Source of the DNA: Botryosphaeria dothidea | Taxonomy: Eukaryota > Ascomycota > Dothideomycetes > Botryosphaeriales > Botryosphaeriaceae | DNA length: 64,000 nt | Direction of reading: 5' to 3' | NCBI GenBank assembly: GCA_011503125.2 | Contig: WWBZ02000033.1 | Location: 2,666,001 to 2,730,000, forward strand | In this document: positions 1 through 11,372 of the stretch, in pieces | Position numbering within the stretch: the first letter of the stretch is position 1 | Layout: each line of letters begins with the position of its first letter | Position numbers and translations under genes: made by a program | Notes under the pieces: model-generated | Database searches by the model: none | Told to the model about the DNA's origin: nothing | What the model saw: the letters and a program-made list of their open reading frames with translations, nothing else

Positions 1-719
1 CGAATATCGTGGCGAGCTGGGCTGCATTATCCTGTATTTCAGCAACAAATCCTCATCTATAATGACCTCCTTCACCACAACACTGGACAATCGTTCTGCA
101 GAGTTCCTCAAGACCGACATCAAGTCCCTACCTGAGACAACAGTCCATCCGGAAGGGCAGACGCAACAGATGATCATGTTCGAGGCCAAAAATGTTTTCA
201 TCCATCCGCCAACGATCCGCATCTCGTATCTTTCTGGCTCTTTGCAAGGATTGACGCTACAGCTACCGGTCACACTGCACAAATACATGGAAGGCGCACA
301 ATTGTCGGCTGATGACTTCTTCAAGCGTTGGAAGCAGATTGGTGGGGCGCCTCGCGAGGCGCAAAAGGTGTTTGGCGTGATCAAAAAGGGCCGCACCACC
401 AATATGACCTTCACTCGCCGGGTTGTCGAGGGTTTCAAGTGGGGCGTTTTGGATGGTGTTGACCCTAACCAAAAGAACCTAGTCGGCGCAACTGTTCTTC
501 ACACACATGATGGCAGATTTGGATGTTTGATGCGGCTGGAGCCTAATTTTGATACGAACGTGAGTCCCTTCTCTTGTAGCGATGACGAGGCGTGTGCAGC
601 CACTAACTGATTTGCTTTAGATGTACCGTCTGACCATCCGGGCAACCGATGAGTCCGTTCCTCCAGTCCTGCTTAACGCAATGGTGGAACGCCTCTCGCA
701 AGGAATGGCTCCTCATTGA
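1..719 (+). CDS. apl3: AP-2 adaptor complex subunit alpha, C-terminal end (partial at left edge)
   Basis: This is the 3' part of the large alpha subunit of the AP-2 clathrin adaptor, which selects cargo for endocytosis at the plasma membrane. The reading frame is open from base 2 of the window, so the first ATG at 62 is internal and not the start. Exons are 1..559 and 621..719. The intron has a GTGAGT donor and a CTAAC branch just before TTTAG. What is visible is the appendage (ear) domain: an immunoglobulin-like sandwich segment (YFSNKSSS...TLDN), then the platform with FFKRWKQIGG, the VDPNQKNLVGATVLHT segment and GCLMRLEPN, all matching animal alpha-adaptin order. The second exon gives MYRLTIRATDESVPPVLLNAMVERL and stops normally. 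The trunk and hinge lie outside the window. The family assignment is firm; orthology to yeast APL3 is by family. Confidence 0.93.
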
Positions 720-1949
720 TCAGTCTCAAAGTGGACCAACCTTGCCCTCTTCGCTTCTTCTCTTCCTTTTCTCTCACTCTTGTTCCGACAAATGTCTGCA
801 TTGTAAGGCGGGTAGCAATCAGCTGTTGATGGGGATGATGCGGGCATGGAGGGTCCGGCCGGGAGCATCGCGAATTGTTGTTTTGGATAAGTTACCCTCT
901 AGTGCTGTGTCGCGTGGAGTATGGATCATTAAACCTTTTAAAGTACGATTTCTTTCTTTCTTAATATTGGCCCCTATTCGATCACATTGCCTCTGAAATG
1001 GCGCCGTAGGCTGCGTTGTTGATCGATACACACGTGCGCAATCCTTCTCCATTTCTTTTCTTTCTTGAGTTTCCATGGACATCAACAATATGTGGGAAGC
1101 AAGAGGTGTACACTTCGTGTCCTTCGCTGGCTGGCTTCTACACCACTCCCGGCCGTCCCCATCTACTTCTCTAGTTCATACGTTGGCCTGGGTGGAATAG
1201 TGTAAAGACTGAGATTCTGCCCTCATAGTTTCTTGCAATGGTAAAAGAGTCGGTACGTCTCACGGAAAACTTTTGTGAATGGTGGTCGAGGGTAGAAAGT
1301 CATGCCATATGCACGGTCAACATGTCACTCCGAGGCACATTTTGGTTACGTTCCAGCGGAGCATCTGGTGCGGTGACATCCCACAGCCATGGCTTGGCTA
1401 CCCGCACGGATGATTCCCGAATGCCCCAAACTCTGCGCTGAAGGCAAGTGCCCCCGGCCGTTTGCCGATTCATCAGCAGCGCTCTTTGGAGTTTACCGCC
1501 ACTGACATTGCTCAACAGATCACTCGCTGCACATCCTCACATAAAGGCGAATCATTTACCTCCATGCGATTGGTCAGCGTCCGCCTAAAGCGTGTTTAAG
1601 GCTTCCTATATGAAACTCTGCCTTCCACCCCGGGCCAAGAATCTCGCAGCCAAGCCGGGCGGACTACAGCGCCAAGCGTCGAAACACTGTTTTGGAGGTT
1701 CGTATAAGCACTTGGCAGTGTCGTGATCGCTATACAGATCAGCCCTACTTTTAATTCCCTGAGGCCGTTTCCGGAAGTTTCAGAGTGGAGTCGCCATGCT
1801 GTCCGCGCCGTCGTGCCGGCGGAAGTCGTATATAAAACAATCACTGTGACCCGCTACAATGGTTTCCATTCTTCTCGCCAGAGATCAGTCGTTCTTTCAT
1901 TTGATATATCGTTCTTTTTTTCCCTTGCTCCAGGAAGAGCAGATCCAAC
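720..1949. other. Intergenic: apl3 3' flank and promoter of the next gene
   Basis: No ORF here has a recognisable family or sensible codon use. The right half is the promoter and leader of the secreted zincin-like gene, including a TATA box at 1829-1837. Confidence 0.6.
1829..1837 (+). promoter_or_regulatory. TATA box of the zincin-like gene
   Basis: A TATATAAAA sequence lies about 115 bases upstream of the ATG at 1950. It is followed by a pyrimidine-rich stretch (1905-1935) typical of fungal transcription starts. This is the clearest TATA element in the window and suggests a strongly regulated gene. Confidence 0.5.
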
Positions 1950-2943
1950 ATGAAGTCATCCCTCGCCCTCTCCCTCCTCTCCGCCACCCTCGGCGCGCAG
2001 GCCGCTCCCCTCTCCGAGAGCGTCCACCACGCTGCGGGAAAGCTTTCGGCTAGGCAGGCGGCGCCTGCTGCGGCGACCAAATGGGACCCGCCGGCCGACC
2101 TGGTCAAGCCGCTGCAGGAGGTGTGGGACCACGAAATCGAGACTTACACGAACGCACTCGAGTTCAAGAACTACGGCTACGACCAGGTCATCGCGAACAA
2201 CGGCTCCATCAACTACTGCGTCCGCTGGGAGTCGGGCACCAAGGTGTCGGCCGACACGCGCGCGCTCGCCGAGAAGGCCATCCAGCGCCAGTTCAAGAAG
2301 TGGATGGACGTGCTCAAGGGGTTTGAGGGCTGGCCGTACGATGATGTGCCCGTGAAGGTTGTGGGCTGGGCGGTCAAGGATAAGAGCGTGCTGGAGGGCG
2401 ATACCACGGGCCTTGAGGTCTATACCAACACGGATTCCGAGGGCATTCCCCAGTGCGACGAGGCGTGTGGACGGTTCTTCCATCAAGATGGCGATTACAG
2501 CGGGTGCGCGGCGGGTGCTGACAAGCACTATGGTGAATTCCCCCCCTGAAATCCTTCGGGAGAGGGCAGTATGCTGATGCATCTTTGTGCAGACCAGAGC
2601 TTGTGGATCACGGATTCCATGGAGTTCGGTGCCGGCGCTGGCGGCGACTGGGGCCAGCGTCTGAGCGAGCAGGAGTTCATTGCTGGATTGGAGAAGGACA
2701 ACATCGAGACGGTGTTGCACGAGTTGGGTCACACCTTTGCGCTTGACGGTAAGTTTTTCCCGTGCCGATCTTGGCGGACCTGTTGAAAACATGCTAATGA
2801 TGGGCGTAGACTTCTATGACTGGACCCCCACTGGTGTGACCAACTTCATCATGCTTGCTAACAGCGCGGACCATATCACGGAGTTTGATGCTTGGATGTT
2901 GAGGGACTGGTGGCGCAACCTGAAGTCGAGGTACGACTTGTAG
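1950..2943 (+). CDS. Secreted zincin-like metallopeptidase domain protein (HELGH)
   Basis: Exons 1950..2532, 2593..2748 and 2810..2943 give 290 aa. All introns keep phase, have GT donors, and carry GCTAATG or CTGATG branch sites. Residues 1-18 form a signal peptide ending AQA before APLSES, followed by a short pro-region with SARQ. The core has WDPPADLVKPLQEVWDHEIETY, a YCVRWES segment, VKVVGWAVKD, a Cys-rich stretch (QCDEACGRFF, SGCAAG), and HELGH at about 237-241, a zinc-binding HExxH of the zincin type. A conserved C-terminal WTPTGVTNFIMLAN...EFDAW segment follows. I recognise this as a fungal extracellular family often labelled 'cellulose-binding family II-like' in databases, but no cellulose-binding module is visible. 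Metal binding is inferred from the motif alone; substrate unknown. It likely acts in the apoplast or extracellular matrix. Confidence 0.85.
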
Positions 2944-3519
2944 GGGCTTGACTCTCAAAATATGAACGCAGTCGTCTCGTTGAAATTTGACGTTTCCTAC
3001 TTCACAAGTGGTGGTTTACTAAACTGAACACTTATTCTGGGGAGAAAAAACCCACCTGAAACATTGAGCGATGCGACTGTTGAATTAATCTTGTGGTAAT
3101 ATGAACTACGTCAGGAAAAGAATATTGCGGCTCTTGTGCATCCTGGAGGCATGAAAAGTTGTGTGTACTCTTTCTTCTGGACGATAATAACGATGGCACT
3201 CGCGTGTCTGTTCATATATCTTTTGATGTTCCGGAGGAAGCTGTTCCACGTATTGAGTTTCCTCACTTCTCCATGTCGCCTTCCCACCTAAAAAAGGAAT
3301 CTCCTCCGGTCTGCGATTTACGAATGGATCTTACATTGTGAACATTTGTGCTTTGGCTTGCGCAGGAAGACCCGTTCCTGATGCTTTCCAGGCAATAAGA
3401 AACCTAGTGATGTGTGCCATTGCTGCAGGTGGGGGGAAATTGGTCAGCACACTGGACCTCCATCGCCTCGGCCATGTACTCATAGCTTCATTATCCATAA
3501 AGTTGTTAACAATCACTTA
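2944..3519. other. Intergenic flank
   Basis: Terminator region of the zincin-like gene and decayed sequence downstream of the HET fragment. I see nothing coding. Confidence 0.5.
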
Positions 3520-4156
3520 GGATCTCGTGTAGCAAATCCCTGGATACCAATCCGGAGGCTTATAGAAACGTAGACTTTCCAGCACCCGACGTTGCCAATC
3601 AGAAACGGGGTGCGCGAGCCGGGAAAGACAGACCAAAGATCCCCTACGTAGGGTTTGTGGGCCAAGGTCATAGTGGCCCGTATCTGTTCTGAAGAAGTGC
3701 CTTTGGTGTGTTGCTATGCGAAGAATTGCCTCCACATCTATATCTCCCGGCATTTCCCCCAGTTCTACTGAATGATCTTCGAGATGTTGTTCGACGGCAA
3801 CGTCTTCAGCGTTTTGGCTTAACAACCACTCACAAATTTTAGGGATGTCGCTTTGCTGAAGTCTTCTAGTGTATTGACCGCTTGGATTGCGCCCTCGGGA
3901 CCAAAAGAGAATGCGCGGGCCTTCGTACTTCCTGTAGGAGATTCTTCAGACCAGCCATCTTCGAGTCTCGGTCGTTTTGCAGATGAGGTTTGTGCTGTTT
4001 CGCCAATACCATCATCTTCCACCTCTCCCAGACAGTGTATTTTCCACATAGCTCAGCGATACGCCGCCTAAGGCCGTGGTGGTGCGCCATGCACGAAGAA
4101 TGCGAGCGCTCAGTCATCCTGCACACGACGACAAGGCTGTTTCCGGGAGCCACCAA
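3520..4156 (-). pseudogene. Decayed fragment of a HET (heterokaryon incompatibility) family gene, C-terminal part
   Basis: No single reading frame spans this stretch, but minus-strand pieces in different frames line up with the end of HET-family proteins. One frame covers about 4150-3930 (ERWKMMVLAKQHKPHL...SKMAGLKNLLQE). A second gives PKICEWLLSQNAEDV...DVEAILRIATHQRHFFRTDTGHYDLGPQTLRRGSLVC. A third resumes about 3630 as FPGSRTPFLIGNVGCW. The pattern 'FF.T..G.YGLGP..L+.GDLVC...G..TPFLI' is typical of HET C-termini. The frame change near 3627-3634 falls in a short GT repeat and fits a small deletion. No N-terminal HET domain is found upstream (4157-4850 is the def1 leader), so the fragment is truncated as well as shifted. 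Family call is from motif memory. Confidence 0.55.
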
Positions 4157-4852
4157 AAATAGGAAATTGTAAAACGACGGAGAAGATGGCTGGTGATAGG
4201 TGGAAACTGCAGATGTTCATGACGTAAACATACCGTTCTGGCAGTGGTTATGGGGCCAAACCGGATTCGGTGAGTGAAGAACTTGCGGATGGTACGGCGT
4301 AATGGGGTGGTGGCGCGGGATTGGTGGAGAGTAACGGTGCTCAGGGGAAGCGTGGCGATTGGCAGGGCGGGCAGGAGCGCATGGCGGCTGCGAGCCGTAC
4401 AGGCGCGGAACGATGGGCGAGGCGGCGGGGGCGCAAAACGGAGCAGCCGAGGTTTTGCCGGCCGCTTGCGGCGATCGTTACACTGGGCGGCTGACTACGC
4501 CTGTTACGGATGCCAGAATTGGGCCTAGCAGCAGCCCAAGCTGCTCTCTCAAACCTGAGTCCACCTGCGTGCGCAAACTACTGCCATCGCCTGCCATATT
4601 CAACCACTCCCACCCCTCGCTCCATGCTCGAGTTGCAGAGCTGCCCGGCCCACACTTGATCCTCGCACTGCCTCTCCTCCTCCCAGCTCGCCCAAAGGCT
4701 TGCACCTCTCCTTCACCACCGCCGCGAAAGGCACGCTCTGACCCGCCCCGTCGTCATCGCGTCGACCGACCAGCCCTCGCGGCCCTGAACCTTCCATCGA
4801 CCTCCAACCCACCACCCAGCCTTGAAGGCCCCCCACACCCCCTCCATCCACA
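4157..4852. other. Promoter and long pyrimidine-rich leader of def1
   Basis: GC-rich at 4330-4500, then strongly C/T-rich and Pro/Ser-codon-like up to the ATG at 4853. Open frames here reflect composition and are not supported as genes. Confidence 0.5.
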
Positions 4853-7800
4853 ATGTCTGAAGTGCAATCACGGCCTTCAGCTCCTCGCGGCCGGAGCTCT
4901 GCCCGCGGCGGCCGCGGTGGCTTCAGTTCTCGCGGCCCCAGATCCAGCAAGCAGACCAACGGCGACCACAAGAGCAATGATGCATCCGCCGAGGAGGGCG
5001 AGCTTAGCCAGCTGAAGCAGCAGTACGCCACCCAATTGGCGACCATCAAGGAGACCTTTCCCGACTGGACCGACCTCGACCTGCTGCTTGCTCTGCACGA
5101 GAGCGATGGCGACCTCAACGTGGCCAGCGAGAAGATCTTAGAAGGTTGCCCCCCCTCGGACTGCGCGCCTGCGCTCTTGCGCGTTATGTTAACTTGACTG
5201 CGCCTACAGGACAGATCTCTCAGTTCGCTGAAGTCCCCAAGAAGAACGACCGCGCGCGCTCCAAGGTGAAGGACACCTCGGCCAGCAACGACGCAGCTGC
5301 GACATCGACCTCCAGCCGTGGCAGAGGCCGCTTCGAGAGCACCCGTGGTGGCCGCGGACGCGGAAATGAGCGTGGCAGAGGTGGATTCCGGGGCAGTCGT
5401 GGTGGAGCGCATGCGGCGAACGGCTCACGCTCTGGTGCCGGCGTTTCTGTCCCCACGACCGAGTCCTCTGCCTGGGACGCCACCGCGACGACGGCCGACG
5501 CAAACAATGCATGGGACACGCCCGCGCCTGCGGATTTGGGCGACGGCGCTACAGACGGCCAAGGGAAGGATATCGCCGCGGAGGCCAAGCCTGCTGCAGC
5601 AGCTGAGGCTGTGAAGAAGCCTGCTGCTCCTCAGGAACCTCCGAAGAAGACATGGGCCCAGATGTTTGCGAAGCCGAAGCCGAAGCCTGCACCTCCCAAG
5701 CCTGCTGCTGCCGCCCCGCCTCCAGAGCCCGCCGCCCCCGTACCCGCCGTCGTGCCTGAACCCACCAAAGAGATTGAACAAGCTGTCCAGGCTGAAGAAC
5801 TACCGATTCCTCCCACTGCCGACGAAGCGCCCGCTGCAGAGCCGCCCGCACCCGCTGCAGAGCCTCCAGTCGTCACTCCCGAAGTTCCTGAAGTCCCCTC
5901 CGCACAGATTACCCCGTCTAAGGACGAACTCACCAAAGAAAACGTTGAGAATTTGCCTGATGTTGCAGAACCTCCTCCTACCGGTACTGCTGCCAGCACT
6001 GTGGCTAGTGGTAGTGCAGTCGGCGTTGCAACGCCTTTGACTGGAGCTCAACGTACCCCTGCGGCTCGCCCCGCCATTGGAGGATTTGCTACCGTGGCAC
6101 AGAAGGCTACTGCCCCGCAAGGCAGGAGCGCCAGCTACCAGAGGAAGGTTTTGGAGCAGCAAGAGGCAGTTGTGATGCCTGGAAACCACGCCGTGGACCG
6201 TGCCGCTGTGCAGTTTGGTAGCCTTGGCTTGAACGGCGATGCTGCACTTGATGTCGATGAGGATCGGGAAGAGGCAGAAACGCGCACGCAACCTCCTCAG
6301 CACTCCCCTACTCAGCAGCCGAGAGCCTCTCTTCCTCCTGCCCCACGTCAGCCTGCTGCTCCTAGCGAGTCGCAGCCCCAGGACCACGTCCCGACCCCTA
6401 AGCAGGCGCCGGGCTTGCCTCCAGTGAACCAGCAGCCTCAGCAGCAGTCCCCGGCCATTGGAGGCCAGGCCGCTCAGCCTTACAGTCAATTTGGCCGCTA
6501 TGGACAGAACAACGTGCAGTCGGAGCCTACTCAGGCCCAGAAGCCTTATGATCCGTTCGGAGCGCCCGTCTCGCAACCCAACCAGTTTGATAGCTTCCCG
6601 AGTCACACTCAACCTCAGAACATCCAGCAGCCTCAGGCTCCATCTTCCCTTGGTGGCTTCTCATCTGCACCTAACGATTACTCTTCTTACTACACTTCTG
6701 ACCAACAGAGGAACGCATACCAGAACTACTACGGTGCTGGATACGGACAACAAGCTGGTGGAAACCAACAACAGGAAGTCAGTGCGCAAGAACAGAGGAC
6801 CGGGAGTGGCTTTGGTCCTACGTCCGGCGATTCTGCTTTCCCCACCAGCCAGTCGCAACAGGTAGGCAATTTTCCCTCAACACCATTCCATAAATTACAG
6901 ACTCGACGTTCCCAAGGCCACATGAGTCGCGATCATTCTGAATCCTCAGAATATCCGACTAGTAGATGGTCACGGGACAGGCCTTTCATGGGCAGCAACC
7001 ATGCTGTTCGGAAGAGCAAGTCCTCAGAGTCGCTTCAGAACATATCTTTGCCATCTATTTCTCAATTAGTATCTGACATGCCCTCGCAGACTCAGAGCCG
7101 TTACGGTGATGCTCAGAACAGCGGTCACAACACTCCCGCCCCTACCATGGCTGCTCAGCACCACCCGGCAGCCCAGTCTCAGCACATGCACCAACCTCAT
7201 GGACAGACTGGCCACAGCGGTTTCCCTTACGGCAGCCACCCTTACTACAACAGCCCGTACTACAACGCCTACATGAACCAGTTCGGCGGAGCCTACGGTG
7301 GTCAAGGTTACGGCGCTCCCTTCGGCAAGGGCATGTACGGACAGCCCCACCATGGCTACGGTATGTCTCCTCAGACTACCTATGATGCTCACAGCTCCTC
7401 TCCGGCGAACGTTGGTGGATTTGGCGCTTCTTCGATGCATGGACGCGACAGTGCTCTGGGCGGCGGCCTGGGAGACTACCGTACCAGCTCGACGCAGCCC
7501 TCGCAGACGCAACAGCACACTGCCAGCAGTGGTGCGTTCGGTGGCATGCCTGATGTGTTCGGCCGCAACCAAGGCGTGTTCCCCGGTCAGAACCAGCCTT
7601 ATGGTCAGCAGCAGTCAGCATCGCAGGCCGGTGCTGAGGATGCGCTGAAGCCTTTCGGAGAGAAGGCTGGGGCCGGTCCGAGCCCATCTTCTATTGGACA
7701 GCCCGGTCGTCCTGGCTCGGCTACCAACTCGGTTGGACAGGGAGCTCAATCGGGTCTCCCGCCGCCACAGTCTCACCAACAGGGCTTCGGTGGTTATCCT

Positions 7801-7944
7801 GGATCTCAGTATGGATTGGGTGGACTTGGAGGCCACCAAGGCGGACAGAGCCATGGCGGTGGCTACGGCGGATACGGCGCAGGATTTGGCAGCTATGGCA
7901 GTTACGGTCGCGGAGGCGGCTGGGGCGGCAACTATGGTCATTAA
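4853..7944 (+). CDS. def1: RNA polymerase II degradation factor Def1 (CUE domain, Gln-rich)
   Basis: Exons 4853..5144 and 5210..7944 give 1008 aa. The join restores KILEG-QISQFAEVPKK; the donor is GTTGCC, weaker than usual. Def1 recruits ubiquitin ligase machinery to stalled RNA polymerase II and acts in telomere and DNA-damage responses (yeast knowledge). Visible: an Arg/Gly-rich start, a CUE-type ubiquitin-binding helix bundle at about 50-97 (LKQQYATQLATIKETFPDWTDLDLLLAL), RG repeats at about 125-165, an Ala/Pro/Glu-rich region, and a long Gln/Pro/Gly/Tyr-rich low-complexity tail ending in GGYG and SYG repeats. Bases 6862-7089 are flanked by GTAGGC and CTGACATG...GCAG and are exactly 228 bases, so they could be an in-frame intron; removing them gives 932 aa. 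Single-copy and constitutive in fungi. Confidence 0.88.
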
Positions 7945-8767
7945 GCAAATGGTGTTCGAGGATCACCCGGTTTCGGAAAAGCTTATCGCTCATGGACATG
8001 CGAAGTGTGGATAACTGGAACCAACTGGGTTGCTTTAAAGGAGGATCGGGCTGTCACATCGGTTTTCTCTTTTTCCTTCTTTCCAAGTGGACATGAAAGT
8101 TGCGTATTGAGATGATGAGTTTTTCCTGCACGGCATTGATCATACAGTCTTAGGGTGGGAGGGTTCTGTATTATCTACAACTCGGCTCTCTTCAAAAGGT
8201 TCAATTCTTTTTCTCAGCTGTTTTGTCGCGGAGTTTCTTCGATATGCTTTTCTTCCTGGGTGTTGAAACCTTATTTCTCTCATTCAAAAAGGGGTTCAAG
8301 GGGGCTCACTTATGATGGGAAGTCTGTTTTACTGGATTGTTTGTTTGCTGCTCCGAAACGATCAAAGCTCAGGATAATCGCCTTATCCGGTCGAACAATA
8401 TCTGGATGCCAATGCATGTTGTTGAACGCGAATGAGAGGCTTGAACGAGTGACTGTCTTATGCTCCGTGAGACAACCTAAAAACACGCAAGAAAGAAACA
8501 AAGCGGCAAGTGAGAATGTGAGATAGTTGTGCAAGAAGCTGCATCCTGGGGGAGATCGTGGGTGGGTGGGTCGCCCCCGATTGTCGGAGAAAGCACTCCT
8601 AACTCCGCCTCCAAGGACAACTTCCCTACGCGTCCTCTCCTCGACCCTGAAAACACCAACCAACAATTTCACCACGATCCGGACCTCGCCGGTTTCCCAC
8701 TTTTCCTCGAAAAACCATCTCCTCTCGATCCTTCGCGACCATTGGAAGAAGAACCTCGCAAACCCCA
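7945..8767. other. Intergenic: def1 3' UTR and promoter of next gene
   Basis: T-rich 3' UTR-like sequence up to about 8330, then C/T-rich leader from 8590. I see no gene. Confidence 0.5.
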
Positions 8768-9853
8768 ATGGTCCGCAAGCCCGCCAAACAAAGCGGCGGC
8801 GGCGGCTCCGCCTCCGCCTCCGCCAAAAAGGCGCCTGTCGTCGACCCGCCTCCGCCCTTCTCGCGCGCGCCGGAGCTGAAGCCCTTCCTATCGACGCTCG
8901 ACACCGACAAAGTCTACATCACGCACATCGACACGCACGCCGCCGCGTGGAAGAAACGCATCTTCCTGATCCCCGTCGCGCTCAACACGGCCATCTGCGC
9001 GCTGCTGGCGTGGCGCGCGTACGCGGCCTTCCCGACATACTGGGCGCTGTTCCTGGCGGCGCTGGGCAACAAGACCGAGTACAGCGTCGAGCGCGATGCG
9101 GCGACGTGGGGCGAGCTGGCGAACATTGCGGTGAGGCGGGCGGGGTTGTTCTTGCTGGACTATGTGCTGTTCGTCTTTGTGGGGTCGTGGCCGGCGACGT
9201 TCTTTGGCTTGGTGGAGGGCGGCGGGAAGGGGGATCCGTGCGCGTGGAGGTGGAGGACTGGGTTCAGGGAGAGGGAGGTTGTTGTCAGGTTGAGCAGAGG
9301 GTGGGGCGCCAAGGACGTGCTGGGCGAGGAGGGCGAGAATGCGGGCGAGGATAGCATGGTGTTCAGGCAGAAGGTCCTGCCGGCGATCGACAGGAGGTAC
9401 GTGAGGGAGAAGACGGGATCGCTCATGGTGGACAAGAACTGGGATTTGGACTTCGACGCCATGATCAAGGCTCACGAGCTTGTGGATAAGAGCGAGATCG
9501 AGGAGAGCAGGTTTGAGAAGAGTGTGTGGATCTTCCCTGGAGAGGAAGTGGGTTGGTGCGTGTGGGAGGTGCACAAGCTGGATGGCGAGGGCGCGGAGGC
9601 GGAGGGCAGGAAGAAGATCATGGCATTCAAGGACCGTCTCACGGCGATAGGCAAGGAGAACCTGTTCTTCAGGTGGATCGAACTCATTCAGTACGAGAGC
9701 AGCCAGCCTGGAGGGTTTACGCCTGAGCGCCAGCAGGACGCGGTGGTGAACGCGAAGGAGCTCTTTGAGAGGCAGGGTGTGGACTTCGAGCAGTTCATCA
9801 AGGATATCGGTGGACTGGATGGCATTCCTGGTTTGGAGAATTCGGGAAGGTGA
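8768..9853 (+). CDS. Conserved fungal protein with two transmembrane helices, function unknown
   Basis: Single exon of 361 aa, with no intron evident. After a short Ser/Gly/Ala-rich start and a PPPFSRAPELKPFL segment come two hydrophobic helices at about 60-85 (IFLIPVALNTAICALLAWRA) and about 125-150 (AGLFLLDYVLFVFVGSWPATFF). The rest is a soluble region with conserved-looking WDLDFDAMIKAHELVDK, FRWIELIQYESSQPGGFTPERQ and FEQFIKDIGGLDGIPGL blocks. I do not recognise a named family; proteins of this shape are widespread in Pezizomycotina as uncharacterised membrane proteins. There is no signal peptide, so ER or mitochondrial membrane insertion via the internal helices is inferred. Codon use is GC-rich and strongly biased like neighbouring genes, supporting a real gene. 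Confidence 0.8.
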   Translation: MVRKPAKQSGGGGSASASAKKAPVVDPPPPFSRAPELKPFLSTLDTDKVYITHIDTHAAAWKKRIFLIPVALNTAICALLAWRAYAAFPTYWALFLAALGNKTEYSVERDAATWGELANIAVRRAGLFLLDYVLFVFVGSWPATFFGLVEGGGKGDPCAWRWRTGFREREVVVRLSRGWGAKDVLGEEGENAGEDSMVFRQKVLPAIDRRYVREKTGSLMVDKNWDLDFDAMIKAHELVDKSEIEESRFEKSVWIFPGEEVGWCVWEVHKLDGEGAEAEGRKKIMAFKDRLTAIGKENLFFRWIELIQYESSQPGGFTPERQQDAVVNAKELFERQGVDFEQFIKDIGGLDGIPGLENSGR

Positions 9854-10488
9854 AAGCACCGGACCAAGGCTGGGAAGCATGCACTTTCCAAGATGGCACT
9901 GCCGGCTAAGCTACACGACCCCAAAGTCCGCAACGGAGAGGAGCGTTCCAAAGTTCGACAGGACGAGGACATGGCGGGCCTGTAGTCGGAAGTCGTCTGA
10001 CCAACTGCAATAAGGGTTCACAACAGGCAGGAACTATCTCTGGAGAGATGAGACGACAGCATCGCCATGTCGCTGGCTATCACGGGATGAGCGAACAAAG
10101 GGCTCATGTGTGGCCCGGGCGGATTGGCTGCATCCGGAAAAAGGCAAAAGTCGATAGATTGAATTTGGGGATGCGAGATGAATACATTTGCATTCCAATG
10201 GCGCATGCCTGAAAGGTTGTTGTCAGTTAGTGGCGTAGCGGTTGGAAGACCTGGTTCTGTTGCTGAGCTAATCGCCGAGGCAGTGGCCATAGAAGAAGCG
10301 GGAGCCTGTCATCTGACTTTTGAGTCGCCGCAGTATCGGCCGACTTCAACCAAGATATCGCCCTCTCTGAACGCCCGTTTGATCCCATGTCATAAACCCT
10401 GTTTGAAGAGACCCTTCAGACGATCGAAAGCACAATCATGTGGAGAGATCTTGTATAGCGCCAAGAGACCGCAGAAATCGTCGCCGCA
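9854..10488. other. Intergenic
   Basis: 3' flank of the two-TM gene and promoter of the 2EXR gene. No supported feature. Confidence 0.5.
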
Positions 10489-11372
10489 ATGGATCCGCCC
10501 CAACCTTCTCCCTTCTTCTGGCTTCCGCGCGAGCTCCGAGATGAGATCTACGCGCATGTTTTCACGGATCCGGTCGGGCTGCGGTACGAGTACGGCACGG
10601 CGCGGCTGCTGGGCAGCACGCCACACTTTTGGGCCTTCCGGCTCACATGCCGCCAAGTGAGGCAAGAGACGGTTGATTTCGCCTTCAAGCACAATAGCAT
10701 CGTCTTCGACAACCTTGCCTCGCGCCGAATCGCGCGACCGAACTATCGCAAGTACTTCAACCGCTGGGATACCGAGTACAGCGAGGAGGACCCGAACGAT
10801 CCCGCTCGCGACGCCATCACCAAGCCATTAGTCGACCGCGTCAATTCGTTCCTATCGCGCGTCCAGAGCCCTGCGCAGAAGGCGCTACTGCGGGGCATCA
10901 CCGTCGTTGAACTGCGCCCGCTTGAGCACATATCGGCGCTGTTCGACGCCTTTGACGCTCATGGGTTACCGGATGTCACGTTGACCATCGTGCTGGTCCC
11001 GAGCGTCGTCGGCACGTACGTTTGAGCCTCTTCGTATTGGTGGATAACGGCGCTGACACTGTTTCTAGGTATCAGTTCGACGACAAGTTCCCGCGCTCTC
11101 TCGAGCGTCTGTTCATCAAGCGCTGGTTCCGTAGCAGCAGACACACGGTGCGACTGCAGCTCGAAGCGTTCGACGGCCTGGAGGGCTGGATCCGTACCGA
11201 GTTTCCGACCGCGAGCAATGCACCCGTCCAGCAGGCGTTGCTGAGGCAGGTGAAGGATTTGAGGAGGTTAGCGGGCGCGCTGAATGCACTCAGGACGGGC
11301 AAGGGGGCTGAGGGTGATGGCGAGGATGTCACGTTGGAACACGTGCCAACTGATTTCTTGTTGCTCCACTGA
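10489..11372 (+). CDS. 2EXR-domain (F-box-like) protein
   Basis: Exons 10489..11015 and 11069..11372 give 276 aa. The intron has a GTACGT donor and a GCTGACAC branch, and splicing restores VVGTYQFDDKFPRSL. The N-terminus carries the 2EXR signature FFWLPRELRDEIYAHVF followed by LLGSTPHFWAFRLTCRQVRQET, a module common in filamentous ascomycetes and found in F-box-like, lineage-expanded families. The remainder is helical with no enzymatic motif. A role in ubiquitin ligase or protein interaction is only an inference from similarity to F-box proteins. Members of this family are usually poorly conserved between genera. Confidence 0.8.

Noticed and set aside
62..64. ATG at 62 as start of the first gene
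   Set aside because: The frame is open upstream to the window edge and encodes conserved alpha-adaptin sequence (EYRGELGCIILYFSNKS), so this Met is internal.
1956..2792. 278-codon minus-strand frame over the zincin-like gene
   Set aside because: Shadow of a confidently spliced plus-strand gene; it reads through both introns and has no domain.
5800..6612. 270-codon minus-strand frame within def1
   Set aside because: Mirror of the low-complexity Pro/Ala/Gln coding region; no independent support.
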